From NCBI RefSeq assembly GCF_048773025.1, contig NC_133546.1, forward strand, positions 94,753,104-94,817,103: 64,000 nt of DNA, in the 5' to 3' direction. Below are positions 48,666 through 62,350 of this stretch, piece after piece (positions within the stretch are counted from its first letter, which is position 1; each line of letters starts with the position of its first letter). Origin of the DNA: Camelus bactrianus (taxonomy: Eukaryota; Chordata; Mammalia; Artiodactyla; Camelidae). Both the position numbers and the translations under genes were made by a program. Below the pieces are notes generated by a model. The model did not search any database and was not told where the DNA came from. It worked only from the letters and a program-made list of their open reading frames with translations.

Positions 48666-49779
48666 GACTGGGGAGGGTCCAGCAGCACAGCCTATCACCC
48701 TATCTTTGTTCAGATCTTGCCTTAGACAGCCTGAGACAGCACCCCATTCCTATGGAACTTGAGGGCAAATGATAACAATAAGGATTTTATATCCAGTAGT
48801 TTCTTAGGTATCATTTATATAAACTGTCAGCAAGACAGCAGAAAAACTCTGGGAAATATGAGTGGGTCCAGGGCTTTTTGCTGATTAGAAACTCAGTCTT
48901 TCAGGACAGAGTGACCTTCCCATGAGAGGCCACATGGACCTAAACTAAAGGCAGCTGAGCAGTGAAAACTAGCAAGACCCTGGAATTCAAGCAAGAATGA
49001 TCCCTGCCATCTACCGCCCTGTTGCCTCTTCATCCACGTGGACACGAAGACAGAAGACCCGGGTTCTTGTCCAAGTTACACCATCATGGATTCTCACCCA
49101 TAAAAAGTTACGACTCTATGCTGTCCTAAGTCCTTTCCAACTGAAATATGTTGACACCAATATCTCAGCAGAATGTCTATGTCTCCACAGCCTCTCTTCT
49201 ATAAGAATAGTTCTATGGCCACAAAGCAGAAATCCAATTAAAAACCCCATGCACTAAGCAAGGTGAAAGTCTGCGTAAGAGACTTTGCTCTCACGCTCAG
49301 TGAATGAAAACTCAGAAAAATTGGTCCTTCTCCCTCAGCAAGTTGTAGGTAGGCTGATTGTGTGTGTGGGTGGGTGTGCGTGTGTGTGTGTAAATCAAAT
49401 ACAATGACGTCTGGGATCTCTACAGATTTTTTTTAAGTTACTGTCATTTCATGAGGATGAGACACCCTTTAAAGTAATTTGAATCTAGTGTTCTGAGAGA
49501 GTCTCAGGATCTTTTGGTTGAGGAGGGGAAAGGAAAGGAGGAAAGAAGTAAATGAAGCAAAGGAGTAAGAATACTGCAGGGGAAAGGCAAGACATTAATT
49601 TTGTTCCTACTTGCATCACAAACAAATTACGGACTGGCTTTGCCCCGATGTCCTGTCGAGCACTGAGTTGCAGATGAAGAGGTGACAGCCCATTTCTCAC
49701 TGAGCTTGTGACTGTACGTGGCATCTTATAGAAACAAATCATTTATCCTGATCAAACACTCTAGCAGCAGGCCGTAATT
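48666..49779. other. Non-coding; contains a (GT)n run
   Basis: No gene recognised. A short GT microsatellite lies at 49359-49391. Confidence 0.4.
49359..49391. repeat. (GT)n microsatellite, interrupted
   Basis: About 33 bp of GT with GG and GC interruptions. Confidence 0.9.
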
Positions 49780-49925
49780 CTCCTATTTTGAGAGATAAGA
49801 AAATAGGAGTTCAAAGAGGGTAGATAACTTGTCAAAAGTCAGAGGACCAGTAAATAAGAGAGGATGAATTCAAACTCAGATCTGAATGCAGAGTCTGATC
49901 TTCCCACTCCCAGGAATGGAAAATC
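49780..49925 (-). repeat. MIR SINE fragment
   Basis: Reverse MIR: 'TTTTGAGAGATAAGAAAATA', 'GATAACTTGTCAAAAGTCAG' and 'GAATTCAAACTCAGATCTGA'. Confidence 0.65.
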
Positions 49926-50439
49926 CTTAACACACAGACTCCCCAGCTCCCCTGCAGTGTTCCTGGCACCAAGCATTTCCCATGGCGATGGACTCCAGTT
50001 CTCACAGACACAGCGCTCTGTGCAGCCAATGACCTTGATCAGACCTTGATCATCTACCTGCCACGCCTACCAGGCTTCACCATACAGGTAGGAAAGCTGG
50101 CTTTCAAGTGCATACAAAGCCACCCCTGGTCTAACCTGGGCTCTTCTGGGGCTTCTCCAGCCTAAAGGCAGCCATGAAATTGCTCACAGTTTGTACATGA
50201 GCCACACTACCTCTCTCCAACTGTCTCCACACCTATACTTCTTAGCTATGACCATTTTGATAATATTGGAAACAAATTTTTAAAAACACAAAAGAAAGGA
50301 TCCTGGAACAATTATTTAATACTTACAATTTTAAATGATTTGTTACAAAGTGAGTATTTACAAACCGAATCTGCCTTCCTAGGTGTCAGTTTAAACAGTT
50401 AAAAAATATAATAGCAAAAAATTCTCACTTAAAAAATTA
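49926..50439. other. Non-coding; nothing recognised
   Basis: No gene, RNA or repeat landmark identified. Confidence 0.35.
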
Positions 50440-52760
50440 ACAAAAACATCAACAATAATCTGGAAAAAACTCAAAATTAATGCCCATGTTGTACATGGAG
50501 AAAACTACAGGACTGTACTGAGGGGTAAATAAGAGGTGTGAATGTAGAGACATCAACAAATTACATGGAGGAAAACAGTTTTGTAAATATGGAAGTTCTC
50601 CTAAAAATAATTCAAAACTTAATAAAATTCCCATGAATACTCTTATCTGACTTTTTTTTAACTTGAACAAAGTATTTTAGAATTCTTCAGGAATAATAAA
50701 GTCGTAATAATAGCCAAGAAATTTTGGGATGGAAGAAAAGAACAAAAAAAAAAATCGCACTGTCAGATAATAATTAATTTTTACAATATGTAAAATATAG
50801 CGTTGGAATAAGGAAGTAAGATTGACAGAAATAAAGCATGAGCTCAAAAAGAGACTCTAGTCAAAATAAGTATTTTATACATGTGGGATTTCAAATCAAA
50901 GTGCAATGTATGAATTCGATAATTGTCCTGGGACAATCAGAGAATCACCTGGAAAGAACAAATTCTATTCCTGTCATAATGACCACAAAAAAAATTACAG
51001 ATAGTGATGTAAATATTAAAATACTAATAACAGCAAATACAACTCTTTGCTCACATTAATTCAACTTCCCCTCACTATAACAAGTACTATTATCATCTCC
51101 ATCTTAGACATTAAATAAACCTACATAAGAGATTTATACCATTATAAGAAAGTATTTCTAAGAATAATAACAAAGATAAAACCCAAAAGGAAGACATTTA
51201 CTATCTTAAGAATATTTTGAGCCACAACAAAAATAAACCTAGTGAACAAAATGAAACGAAAGAAATGACAAGGAAAAACTCTGTGATAGATGTTGATGAA
51301 GACAACGGATTAATGTTCATAACATACAAAGAGCTGTCACAAAGCAAAAAGAAGCTTCCTCACTTAAATTTGTGCAAAGGACAAAATGGATCATTCACTT
51401 TTCAAAAGTCAGATGGCTAATCAGTGAAAAATGCTCAATACCTCACTGGTCATCAAATGCAAACTAAAACAATGAAAAAGCACTTTTGCTCATCTTATTG
51501 GTAAATATTTTTAAAAGATATTGTAGCTAGTGTCCATCTGTGGGAGAAAAAACTGTGAGCGACCTTTTTGGAGGATGACATGTCAATGGATATGTAAACT
51601 CTGAAAAACGTGTGTACACACTGATTCAACCCCACTTCTAGGAATCGTTTCGTTTAGAAAAAAACTCAGTTCAAATAGATGTACTGTTTACACTGGTGGG
51701 AAGAAAAGCTGAAGTGAAATCATATCCAGCAATAGAGAATTGGTTACATAAGTAATTCTACATTTTTCATTCCACATTGGAGAAGGAATTTCTAGTCACT
51801 TGAAAGTAGCCTGTGATGAACGTAAATGTCACATCCAGGGACTAAATTTCCAGGAGAATTAACTAAAGGCATGCTCATACAAGATCACAGGAATGTCTGT
51901 TAAAGAAAGATGCCAGTAAAACATCCTTTCTGACAGTGGAAAATGGAGAAAACTTAAGTGTCCACCATCAAGAAAATGATGCGGTAAATCACGGCGAGTT
52001 GTGTGCACTGAGGGGGCCGGCGTTTCCCCGTGACCCAGGGCCTTGTCCACAGCACTCTCCCACCAATGGTGTCCTTGCACAAGAGACCACACCTGCACAT
52101 CAGGAGACCCCTCCAGTCTATCTGAAAGGACCGGGTGATTCTGGAGTGGGAGGACGTCTATGATATACCCCTGAGTGAATAAAGCGAGCTGCAGAAAACA
52201 TATAGTATGGCCTTATTTTTCAAAAAAGCATATATACACACATATACATAGATTTCTCATATGTATGTATGTATGTATGGGTATATATATATATATATAT
52301 CATAGGCATAAAGGTCATGAAATATATACACCACATTGGCAACAGCTTTTACACTCAGGAAATAAGGGGAAGGGAGGTAGGGCTCTTTCGGTACCACCAC
52401 AGCTCTCTTTTCAGTATTTCAGTTAAGTACACTTGGAATTTAAAAGTTTATTTAAGCCCGAAGTAAAATGGACGATGCCTCCACAAGACATAATGCTATA
52501 CTGGTCATTAAAAATCATGCCAGGGGAGATAGAATATTGTAGAAAAACATGTAATAAGCCGAATGGAAAATGGAGGTCTCCACACAGTAAACAGGCACAG
52601 AGTGCTCACTGGTTTTTATGACAGAGCTGATACACACTGATGAAAAGAACAGAAAGAAGATGTTAAAGTTTTAATTATTATTTCTGAGTAGTGGGAACTG
52701 GATAGCCTTTTTTGTCCCTTTTTTCAGACTTATTATATTAAATATACATTATTTTTCATC
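50440..52760 (+). mobile_element. Old L1 (L1ME/HAL1-like), ORF2 and 3' UTR
   Basis: Diverged L1 landmarks occur in order: 'AGAATAGCCAAGAA'-like text near 50710, 'GTGGGATTTCAAATCAAAGT', 'TTGTCCTGGGACAATCAG', 'GCTCAATACCTCACTGGTCA', 'CAACCCCACTTCTAGGAATC' and, at the end, 'AGTATGGCCTTATTTTTCAA' before a microsatellite, as in HAL1/L1M 3' UTRs. A small MIR-like piece lies within it near 51050-51120. About 2.3 kb survive with no long frame. Edges are approximate. Confidence 0.7.
52260..52301. repeat. (ATGT)n-(AT)n microsatellite
   Basis: Four or five ATGT units followed by about nine AT units, within the L1-like 3' region. Confidence 0.85.
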
Positions 52761-55579
52761 TGAAAAAAGCATTTTTAGATGTGTAGTACCACACATTGGA
52801 GAATAATACACGAGTACTTACAGAAACAAATAACTAGGAAACACCGCAGCAGCGCCACACAATGTAGAACGGGCGATCCTGATTAACACCGTGCAGTTAC
52901 ATAAGGACCCAAAAAGTGAGAGCACCTGATGTAACAGGGCGCGGACCCCTTCTATTTGTCACTTGTGTCTTCAGGGCTGAGGCAGTTCTGAGCATGGCCA
53001 GTGTCAGTGTTGGTGTCTGGATGGATGCCACTGGAGGTGAGGGCACCTGCAAGCCGAGAGGAATAACAGAAATCATCCTCTGCCTTTTCTGCCTTGTTTC
53101 TGTGTTACTTTAAAAGAGAGGCATAAATAAGATAAACTGTTTATCTTCCCTACTGAAATTTCTGTAATGAAACCGTTTTCAAAGTGTTCACAACTTATAT
53201 TCTGCCTATAACAGACTTTTCATCAAAGCTTCATATTTATTAAATGTTAATTAACTCTGTTAATTAACTCCCTGTTGAAACCTTCTACTATAGAACATGA
53301 AATGCACTATGTGAAAGGACCACGCCTGCAGTGACTAGCTTGGCTGTCTTGACGGCAGTGTAGTCCGCCCCCAACATCCCGTGGCTCTGAGCTCCTGATG
53401 CTGCTAAGAGAGCACGCTGCCGCCTCAGATGGAGAGAAAGTGTGAAAGCATTTCCTGAAATCTACAGCACTGACAAAACATAACTGACAAATCCCAGGCT
53501 CCTTTGAAGCTGTCATTTTCGGTTTCTGGCCAACCCCCGTCAATGAGCAGAACCACCCCATTCCCGAGCAATGGCACTCACTTGGTAAGAAATTCTGGAG
53601 AAATTTCCAGGTATAGAATGTAACCAACTATACGTAGAACTCTGACAAAAGAAACAATGCAATACCCTGATTTTGGAAGACACTCAAAATATTCTCCTAA
53701 GCCTTTGTAGCTGGAAAGGTTTGGCTTCTCATGAGCCACTTATTTATTTCACAGCCAGGGAGCATCTCCCACAAACCCTGTTAGCCTGTGTCTGCTGGGA
53801 GCATCATGTACACTCTTGCTGTCGATCTTATAAGTCACAGGGCAGAGGCGTGTGTCTCACGGCTGCAACCCTCACACAGGCTCGCCTCCTAGCCTCACAC
53901 TTTGAACTTGGCCCCATTTTCTTACCTGTTTATTTGGTATCTGTTCTTCTGTAAGCTGCCTATAATGCTTTTTGGAACAAGTCAGAAGAATGAGTGGGTA
54001 GATAAATGGAAAGATGGACAGATGAGAGATGGGCAGACCGAAAGAGAGACTCCAAGAAAAGGGGAACAAATAAAAGTTCCTGTGCAAAACCCTCTTCTAG
54101 TCAGGGAAGGAAACCACCACGGAGAAGAGTGAAGAGGCAGGTAGCTTAGGACTGTTTCCTGGATTCCATGAAAAGTCACACCAAGAGATGAGAGGGTAGA
54201 ACTATAAATAATAAAAGAAAAAAAGCACACATGCTTGAAAAATATATCTACAATATGTACTTTCTAAAGAATAGATTCAAATCAGCAGGGCTCAATACCG
54301 CAATCCTTGGGTATTTACAGAAATGAGAATCCCATCTCCAAACCACAAGGCATCCCTTCGGAGCGCTGAGAGTCTACACGGGGCTGTTATAAAGCCGTCA
54401 CCGCAAAAGCTATGCTCTCCTGCACTTAGGAGGAACGAGCAGTTGTGCACGCGTGACAGTTACACCCCACAGCACCTCTACGGGGGAGGGAAGCCTAGAA
54501 AGCCCCATCACTGCAGGACCGAAAACCAGTCCTGGAGAGCCTAAGCCGTCCTACCAGTTCTCCATCTCACAGTACTGGTCACTCCAGAGCAGGACTCGAA
54601 CTCGGACACACGTCTGTAAGCACGATATTATCATGCTTTGTGTGATTTTTGTGTGTATAATACATTTGTTTCTGGCATGAAAGAATATTTAATAAATGAT
54701 CGGTTGTCTTGTCTATCTCATTAGCTCACAATCAATCTTTATACTGTTGAATTGTACTATTTTCCTCTGGAGAACGGAACGGAAAGAGCGGGGGTCAGAA
54801 TGAGGTGGAGCTCCATTCTTTATCTGGTATCTCATCTCATCCAAGTCCCCAACCAGGGAGAAGGAGACAATGTTCTCTTCATCTTTTAAAGAGAGGGCTC
54901 CACTGATGATGACTTACTCAACCCAAAAACCAAGGCTGTGGGAATGGCACATGTAGCAACCAGAGCAGTATCAAATGTAGGAAAGTGAAAAGAGCTCACG
55001 GGAGGGCTCAGGGGGTCAGCCTGATTTAATTTCAATCGATAAAAATACGACACTGTAAAAATACTACCATGCAATGGATTTGCTCTTTCTTGACATCTAG
55101 CAATTTTCCACAGCCCACATGTAACATTATCTTGAACCAGTGAAAGGAAGAGTCTACAGACAGGGAAAATCAATGCCACAGGCAGGCTGAAACCCAGGCT
55201 GGAGTTTAGAAAGAGAAAGGGCATAGTTAAGAATTGGGGAAAGGCTGGAGGAAAAAATCATCACAAGGACTCTCAAGCATCATCCTTCAATCATATAATC
55301 ATTCATTCAAGAGAGAGTTACTGAGGTCCTATTTTGTGCAAGATTGTACACAAGGCAAAGCAAGAGTGCAGCGACCATTTTGGCAGCAAGGGGCGGGGCT
55401 AAAATACACTTCTGATCCCGGTACCTTGCACACATGTTCTCAGTATAAAGGCAAAGAAACAAAGTAAAATAATATTCTGTAAACTCAAAGCATTGCTGAA
55501 AAAAAATTAAAGAAGACCTAAATACCTGGACAGACACGCCACGTACATTACTGGATCAGAAGACAGTGCTCTTGGAATG
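52761..55579. other. Non-coding; nothing recognised
   Basis: Unique-looking sequence. Open frames up to about 110 codons (e.g. 53307-53627 and 54886-55224, both minus) carry no domain I recognise. Confidence 0.4.
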
Positions 55580-55785
55580 GCAGTGCTCCCCAGAGTGATC
55601 CGTATATTATACGTGGTCTCGATCACAATCCCAGCTGGCTCCTCTGCAAAAACTGATTAGCTGCTGTTATAATTCATATGGGAATTCGAGGGTCTCAGTA
55701 AACAAAACGATCTTGAAAAAGAAGAACAACATGAGAGGACTTGTAATTCTCAATTTGAAACTTTACAACTGTATCTCTAGGTGAG
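55580..55785 (+). mobile_element. L1 ORF2 fragment
   Basis: 'CCAGAGTGATCCGTATATTA', 'CACAATCCCAGCTGGCTCCT', 'TTCATATGGGAATTCGAGGG' and 'CGATCTTGAAAAAGAAGAAC' follow L1M ORF2. Short and diverged; both ends are missing. Confidence 0.75.
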
Positions 55786-57180
55786 ATTAGAGGCCATTTT
55801 TAAGTTATTACTGTGTTTATCCTTATTTTCTAAATTCTCTAGAATGAATATAATTGTTATGATAAGGAAAATAAAAAGTAAGGTATCTTTTAAAACATCC
55901 ACACCGATTCATTCATTGGAAAAAATGTATTTAAACTATAAAGAGGTAAACAAATATCTAGTGAAAAAGGACTACTTAAAAACAAGAGTGCATTTACATT
56001 TTTAAGAAATTGAAAACTGAAAAGCACAAACACATCAAGTTTCTAGGGAGACAAATACAACACATTAACACTTATTTTCAAAAATTCTAATTGAACAATG
56101 AAAATTCAAGAAAGGGAAATTCCCGATTGACAGCCAAATGCAAACACAAGGAGAGCAAAGGCCTAGAAATCACAGTTCCTTTAACTCTGCTACTACCTCA
56201 GTAGGGGAGGGAATTCCTCACTGAGGAGACAGTGGAATCCCATGCATAAGACAGTATACACAGTACAAACTGCGCTAGAATCGGGGGTGATTTTATTAGA
56301 AGAATTCTAAAGTTAGAACATTGCTGAAAAACTATAAATAAACTGACAGACAGATTAAAACACACAGTCATATATATTATATAGAAACATATGAAGTCTG
56401 CTCCCATGTTGCATAGAAATACAAACATATTTGTTCATTTATGGGCACTGATTACTTTTTCCCAGGTAGAATATTTCAACTAAAACAAATAATCAATAAT
56501 ACACCCCTCTTGTCAAATCTACTTGATAAGTTACTCTGCTATGTATTAATAAAGTGCCTAAGATAGATCTAAAAGAAGTGAATAAGATTTTTGTATGATT
56601 TCTTGAACACTTCTCAACATTCCAAATTTAATTTTAAAATAGATCTGAGCAGTATTTCTATATTATCTTTTCCCTCGTGAAATGACAAATACAGTCTTTT
56701 GTCAAAATTCTGTCCTTACAATGATTCACGAGCACCGTATCCTCACAAAACTGCTGGACAGCAAGTCACTATCCAGACACTGTGACCAAACAAACGAAAC
56801 ACAAGGAAGACAGTGACCCTATTCTGGAGGGCTTACCGTCTGTGTCAACACCGGGATTTTTATTTGATTGGTTTGATTAGGTAGCAAAATAAAATCAATC
56901 AATTATTTTCTTCTTTGAGCATTCTGTAAGTCATGACTCTGCTGCTAGTGTCATGAGCAGGAAAGACTTAAGCAAGACTTGATTAGGTCAAATAGCAACA
57001 ATCATCACCGGAGAGTGAGTAATAAAGAAGTTAACTGATAGCAATGCTTCTGCCTACATGAGACCTAAAATAAACCAACACTGATCTCTGCAAGGAAAAT
57101 GAGGAGATGAGGTTCCCAATGAGAAAACAAACAAACAAGAAACCAAAAAAGGAAAGACTTTATCATTAACGATTCCAGGC
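55786..57180. other. AT-rich non-coding DNA; nothing recognised
   Basis: No gene or repeat family assigned. Confidence 0.35.
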
Positions 57181-57385
57181 AGTAGTGGAGCATGGTGGTG
57201 AAGAGCACAGATGCTGGGGACAATCATGAGGCTCTGAACTCCCACAGCACTGGGTAGCTTTGACACTGATAAGTGAGTGAAATTTTCGGCATCTCACCCT
57301 CCTATCCATAGACTGGGGACAACAACAGCACCCGTCTCCTAGGACGGTCCTAAGAATTAAATTATTTTATATGTAAATTTTAAAT
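57181..57385 (+). repeat. MIR SINE
   Basis: Near full-length forward order: 'GGTGGTGAAGAGCACAGATG', 'CTCTGAACTCCCACAGCACT', 'ACTGGGGACAACAACAGCAC', then 'CCTAAGAATTAAATTATTTT'. Confidence 0.7.
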
Positions 57386-57404
57386 AAAATACCTCAGATT
57401 TTAA

Positions 57405-58435
57405 ATATTGCCCCAAAAGCACAAGGAAAAAAGAAAACAGAGATAAATTTGAGTTCATCAAATTTAAAACTTTGCTTCAAAAGACACCATCCAGAAAGTG
57501 AAAAAACAACACTCAGGAGAAAATATTTTCAAATAATTTATCTGATTAGGAATTTGTATCTCCAAATAAAAAAGAGCTCCTACAATTCAACAAAAAAGAC
57601 AACTAAATTAAAAAATGAATAAAGGATCCGAAACGGTATTTTTCAAGGAAAATATACAAATGGCCAATAAGCACAATGAAATGATGTTCAAAATCATTAG
57701 CTGTAAGGGAAATCATGTCAAAACCACTAGGAGAAACCGCTTCACACTCACTACATTAGGTTATATTTAAAAAAAGAATAACAAGAACTAATGAGGACAC
57801 ACAGGAATCAGAGATAGCAGCCCTTGCTGGTGAGATGTAACGCTGCGTGGCTACTTTGGAAAACAGCCTGGCAGGACCTCAGAGTGTTGAACAGTTGGTT
57901 TCTGAATGACCCAGCAATTCTGCTCTGTGGGCACACACGTAAGAGAACTGAAAACTAATATCCACATAAAAACTCCTAAAGGAATGTTCACGGAGCCATT
58001 ATTCATCACAGCCAAAAAGAAGAAACAACCAAAATGCCTATCACCTGATGAATGGGTTAAAAGAGGGGCCCAGCCATACAGTGGAATATTATTCAGCAAT
58101 AGCAAAGCATGGAGTACTGACCCAGGCAACAACGTGGACAAACATTGAAAACGTTACTCAGTGTGAAAGAAGTCAGTCACAATAGATGGTTCCATTTACA
58201 AGAATTGACTCGATTTACATGAAATGTCCAGCACAGGCAAATCCACAGAGAGAGAAGGGTGGCTCCCTGGGGCTGGGGGAGGATGGGGAAGATGGGAATG
58301 AGTGCTTATGCATACGGGGTTTCCTGTTAGGAGGATGAAAATATTCTAAGATTGACTGGGATGCACAATTCTTGGCATAGAGTAAAAACCGGTGTAAATT
58401 TTAATTGGTGAATTGTATTAAAACTGTTAAGAACA
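57405..58435 (+). mobile_element. Old L1 (L1M-type) 3' end
   Basis: Complete run of L1 ORF2 3' landmarks: 'GAGTTCATCAAATTTAAAAC', 'GACACCATCCAGAAAGTGAA', 'AAATGGCCAATAAGCACAAT', 'CCCAGCAATTCTGCTCTGTG', 'GTGGAATATTATTCAGCAAT', then the L1M 3' UTR 'GAAATGTCCAGCACAGGCAA' and 'GGCTCCCTGGGGCTGGGGGA'. 5'-truncated, with the frame broken by many stops. Confidence 0.85.
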
Positions 58436-61400
58436 AAAGTACCTCGGGCCAGTACCTTCCCATAGAAGATGCAAATTGCTAACTTTTATTACAGGAAGAA
58501 GAAACTGCCCTCAGCATGAAAGCAGGAGATCAGCAAATGTGAGTTAACCGAAATTGGACAAGAGCAGTTTACTTGAAACAGTTGCTGAGTGTATATGAAA
58601 TATTCAGAATGAAGAAAATTAGTTTGACATCAAGATGAAGCATTCTGCTTCAAATGCAGATCAAGGATTCGGCAAGCCCACCTGCTAGAAATAACCAGAG
58701 AAGAAACCTGGTTCTTAAAACAAGCACCACATCCAACAAGGAAATGGTGGTGAGGAAAGCAGTCAGCCAAAAAACTGGAACAGTTTGCTACAAATAATTT
58801 CTCCACTGAAATTCCAAAAATAAAAAGAAAGTGATGCAATGCTGCACTGCCCTCGCGTGAATGGGCTTCCTCCGGTGCTCGACAGTTCTGTAACCCCGAA
58901 TGAGAGACTCAGGAGAATCAGCATGGCTCCTGGGAGTCCCCAGGTGACTGCCCACCAGCACGCTGACCACCATCACATCTGCCATGGTTGAATTGCAGAG
59001 AAGAGACCAACTTCTGAAAGGCAGAGGAAATGTTGGCAAGGGAAAAAATGGCTGCAGTCAGTCCTGGGACAGAGGCCCTGACAGCAGAGTCCAGAAGGCT
59101 GCAGGAGAACTGGAGTGGCCCTGGGGAAGGAAGGGACCACAAGGGAGCAGATCTCAATTCTCTTCTCTCTCTCCCTTGGGTAGGAGAGATAATGCCTGCA
59201 TCATTCTCACCTGGAACTGTGGGTTATGGCTGGCAGAAGTCGTACCGACACGGAATGATTATTCAAGACTCTGTGGGAAAAGTCCAGAAAAAGAGAAAGA
59301 GTAGGGTGACAACTCCAAGAGCCTCTCAAATGCTCCTATATTTACTGTGTATAACGAAAGTAAAAAGTCATTAACAGTTGTGTGATAGTAAGTAGGAACT
59401 TGAGGAAAGACGGGAGGAGACAGAGATTGTAGAATCCACAATGAGTACAAAGGCTTAGTGTATCTTTACGGAAGTCATGGGGTGAGGGGAATAAGATACA
59501 TTCTTTAGATATGTGAATTACAAAGCAGACCACGAGACCAGCCAGGTCCTTGTTTTGGGGATAATAGACTATCTAAAAGCACACAAGCCCAGCTTTTATA
59601 GCTGAGGGCCTGGGTCCTTGCTTTGAAATGAGCAGAGTGCTATCTAAAGCATCAACTATGCAAGCAAAGCATTGTCTCTGCTTTTTAAGGCAAGGAGACA
59701 AGAGTGAGGATGCACATGCTCCTGCTTGCAAAGCAGTTACTAAGCACACATTTTTCTTCTGGACATTGACATGCTGCTGGGGTCTGTTACAATTTGTTAA
59801 CCTAATCTTGGGCTCCCACATGTAACCAATATGGAACCATTATGGAGGACACCCTAGGATAACAAATCCTAGCTCTGTGTCTTTTCCTGCCAGCTTCAGA
59901 CACTCTAGCAGAATCTAGACACATCCCTGAATAACGATCCCACAGAACCACCCAGACTCTTAACTCCTGGCGCTTGAAACTTAATTTTAGCTCTACACAA
60001 CTTAACAAAGAAAAGTTTCACAAGTAGAATATATTACATTCTTTTATATCTCATCCTATGAACTAATTATTCTGATTGCTCTAAGCTGCTTTTAATTGGC
60101 AAAGCACCTAATTCTGCAGGTGAATTCAGTACTTTCCATTGGGCATAACTTGCCAGTTTGGTCTCACTGAATTCTATTGTTCAAATACTGATACACTTAA
60201 TTGATTTCATTGTTCATCAGTTTCAGCCAGGAGGAGAGGGAGTGTCATTCTTTTCCTCAGCCCACCCTCAACTCTTTTCTCATCAGCAACTCAGGCCTCC
60301 TGAAATTAAAACAAAGAATTTGTTTCCCTTCTACGCTTTCCACAAACCCAACAGGAAACATCAGCCTGGAGAAAGAATTCAACAAAAATGTTAAAACAAA
60401 AATCTGTAAAACCTGAAGCAACTCCATCTCTGAATCATGATACACAATGATATGAAAGTTAGTGTGTCAAGCACAAAACATGCGTGAGCCTGACCACCTG
60501 ATTTCTATTCTTCAAAGGAAGGAAGGTTTTCATATTTTTTATTATCACTCTTTCTCATTGCTTCTGATTAAGCCAAAAATTAGTTTATGAAATAATTAAG
60601 CACTGCAATAACAGATTTTCGCTGTATCAATTACAGAAGGCATTCAGAGGGGATAGGAAAACCCACCTTTGTAAAAAATGTAAAATTTCTTCCCCTGTTA
60701 AGAACACATATACAAAATGCAACAGAGAATTCAAATTCTTGTGGAGAGGAGCAAAAGCCACAGAATCAAAGCAAAGTCAATACTATGAGTCAATTCAAAA
60801 TTCACTAGACAAGCATGCTCAAAGCATTCAAAGAATTTTAAAGGCACACTGCAAACCATTCACTTAATGATCTGCAGGCTAGAGGAAGAATTTCCCTCTT
60901 TAACAGACAACAGAAATCAAAAGGGTGCCCCTCCAAACAAAGACGAAAGATCAATCAGGTTTTTAACAGTTCTGATAAATCAGCATGTTCTAAAGAACAA
61001 AATTCAGAAATTTTAAACATTCATTCAAACCACAATGAAACAAGCACTTAAAAAAAGAAAAAAACCCCAAAGAAACTAAGCACATTGATCATGCACTTGG
61101 ATCAATGAGAACGTCTTTTACCCTTCGAAGAAAGAACAGGCTATAGCCTTTTACTTGAAAATTAACACTACTTTAAAGATAACTCCTAAAACGGATTTCA
61201 TCATTCATATTGCCTTGAAAACTCTGAGGCACTTGTATCTGATCAGAAAAGCAATTCTGAGTAATAGTATGTTACAATTCAGCGCCAGTTTGCTTTAGAA
61301 GAAAAAAGAAAAGCTACTGTTTCTCAAATCCTGCACACAGTGTGAAGGGCCTCCCTGCCTCTTTCCCCTCCTGTTTTCAAACCTGATGCTCCCCAACACT

Positions 61401-61978
61401 TCTGAAACAAGTGTGAGGACTTCGTATTCCCACCAATATGTCAAATGACTAAAGAATATCAATTTACTTGTGTAAATATATGCCTACATCTTGAACTGGA
61501 GGAAGAAGGTATCAGAGGGCTACATGGAACTTATTTCTACCTTCCTGAAATCACACACAAACACGTTCACACAGACACAAACACATACACACTGAATTAC
61601 TGAGCACTTCACAAGCTTAGGAATTCCAACTTCTAGAAGATAACTTTGCAGTTAGTTTAAAATACAAAACTGTCAAGTTTTGAAAGAATTGATCATCTGC
61701 TAAATCATCCAAATATCAACGAGACCCAATTTGCCTTCTCTGTAGAATGTAATTTCCAATGATGTCAAAGCAGACCCTAAGAAGTACTGGATCAAAGAAT
61801 CGTGTTTATCACTATATATGATCGTTTTTAAACAAGTAAACAGATTCAGAAAGGTATGTCCCAACATTTATTCTTATTGAAATAGCATATGTATTCAATT
61901 GTCTATACAGAAAATAGGTCCCATGATGGTGTTTAAGAGCTATTTTGTGTATTGCAATATTTATTTTTAAGTGCAGAC
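58436..61978. other. Non-coding; nothing recognised
   Basis: Mixed unique sequence. The 58984-59374 part has overlapping plus-strand frames of 106 and 114 codons without a family I know, and 59520-59960 has an unassigned, possibly repeat-derived block. No RNA gene found. Confidence 0.35.
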
Positions 61979-62107
61979 AAGGAGGGTGGGTATTACTCAG
62001 TTTTAGAGCACCTGCTTAGCATGCACAAATTGTGCTGGCTTCAATCCCCATTAATCCCCCCCCCAAATAGTGCTTATTTAAAAATAAGAAAAAAGTTATA
62101 AAAAAAA
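61979..62107 (+). mobile_element. Camelid-type tRNA-derived SINE
   Basis: Body 'AGGAGGGTGGGTATTACTCA', 'GCACCTGCTTAGCATGCACA', box B-like 'GGCTTCAATCCCC', then a C-rich and A-rich tail. Flanked by the 7-bp duplication TGCAGAC at 61972-61978 and 62108-62114. Confidence 0.85.
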
Positions 62108-62149
62108 TGCAGACTAAAAACCACTGCAATGTAGAAGCCAGAACTATAA

Positions 62150-62350
62150 TAAAAAACATGTGTTTCTATCGAATACTGACTATATGTCAAACAAAGGGAC
62201 AATGACAAATCACCCCTGACAACCATCACGTGTGGTTCTCAGCAACCCTTCTAAGTAGACACGGATGAGAAGCCCAGCACAGCGGATGAGGAGACGGAGC
62301 TCGGAGGAGCCAGGGACACTGACCATCCTGCTCCACGTGACACCACGTCA
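62150..62350 (-). repeat. MIR SINE fragment
   Basis: Reverse MIR core: 'ATACTGACTATATGTCAAAC', 'CAACCCTTCTAAGTAGACAC', 'GGATGAGGAGACGGAGCTC' and a degraded 3' remainder. Confidence 0.55.
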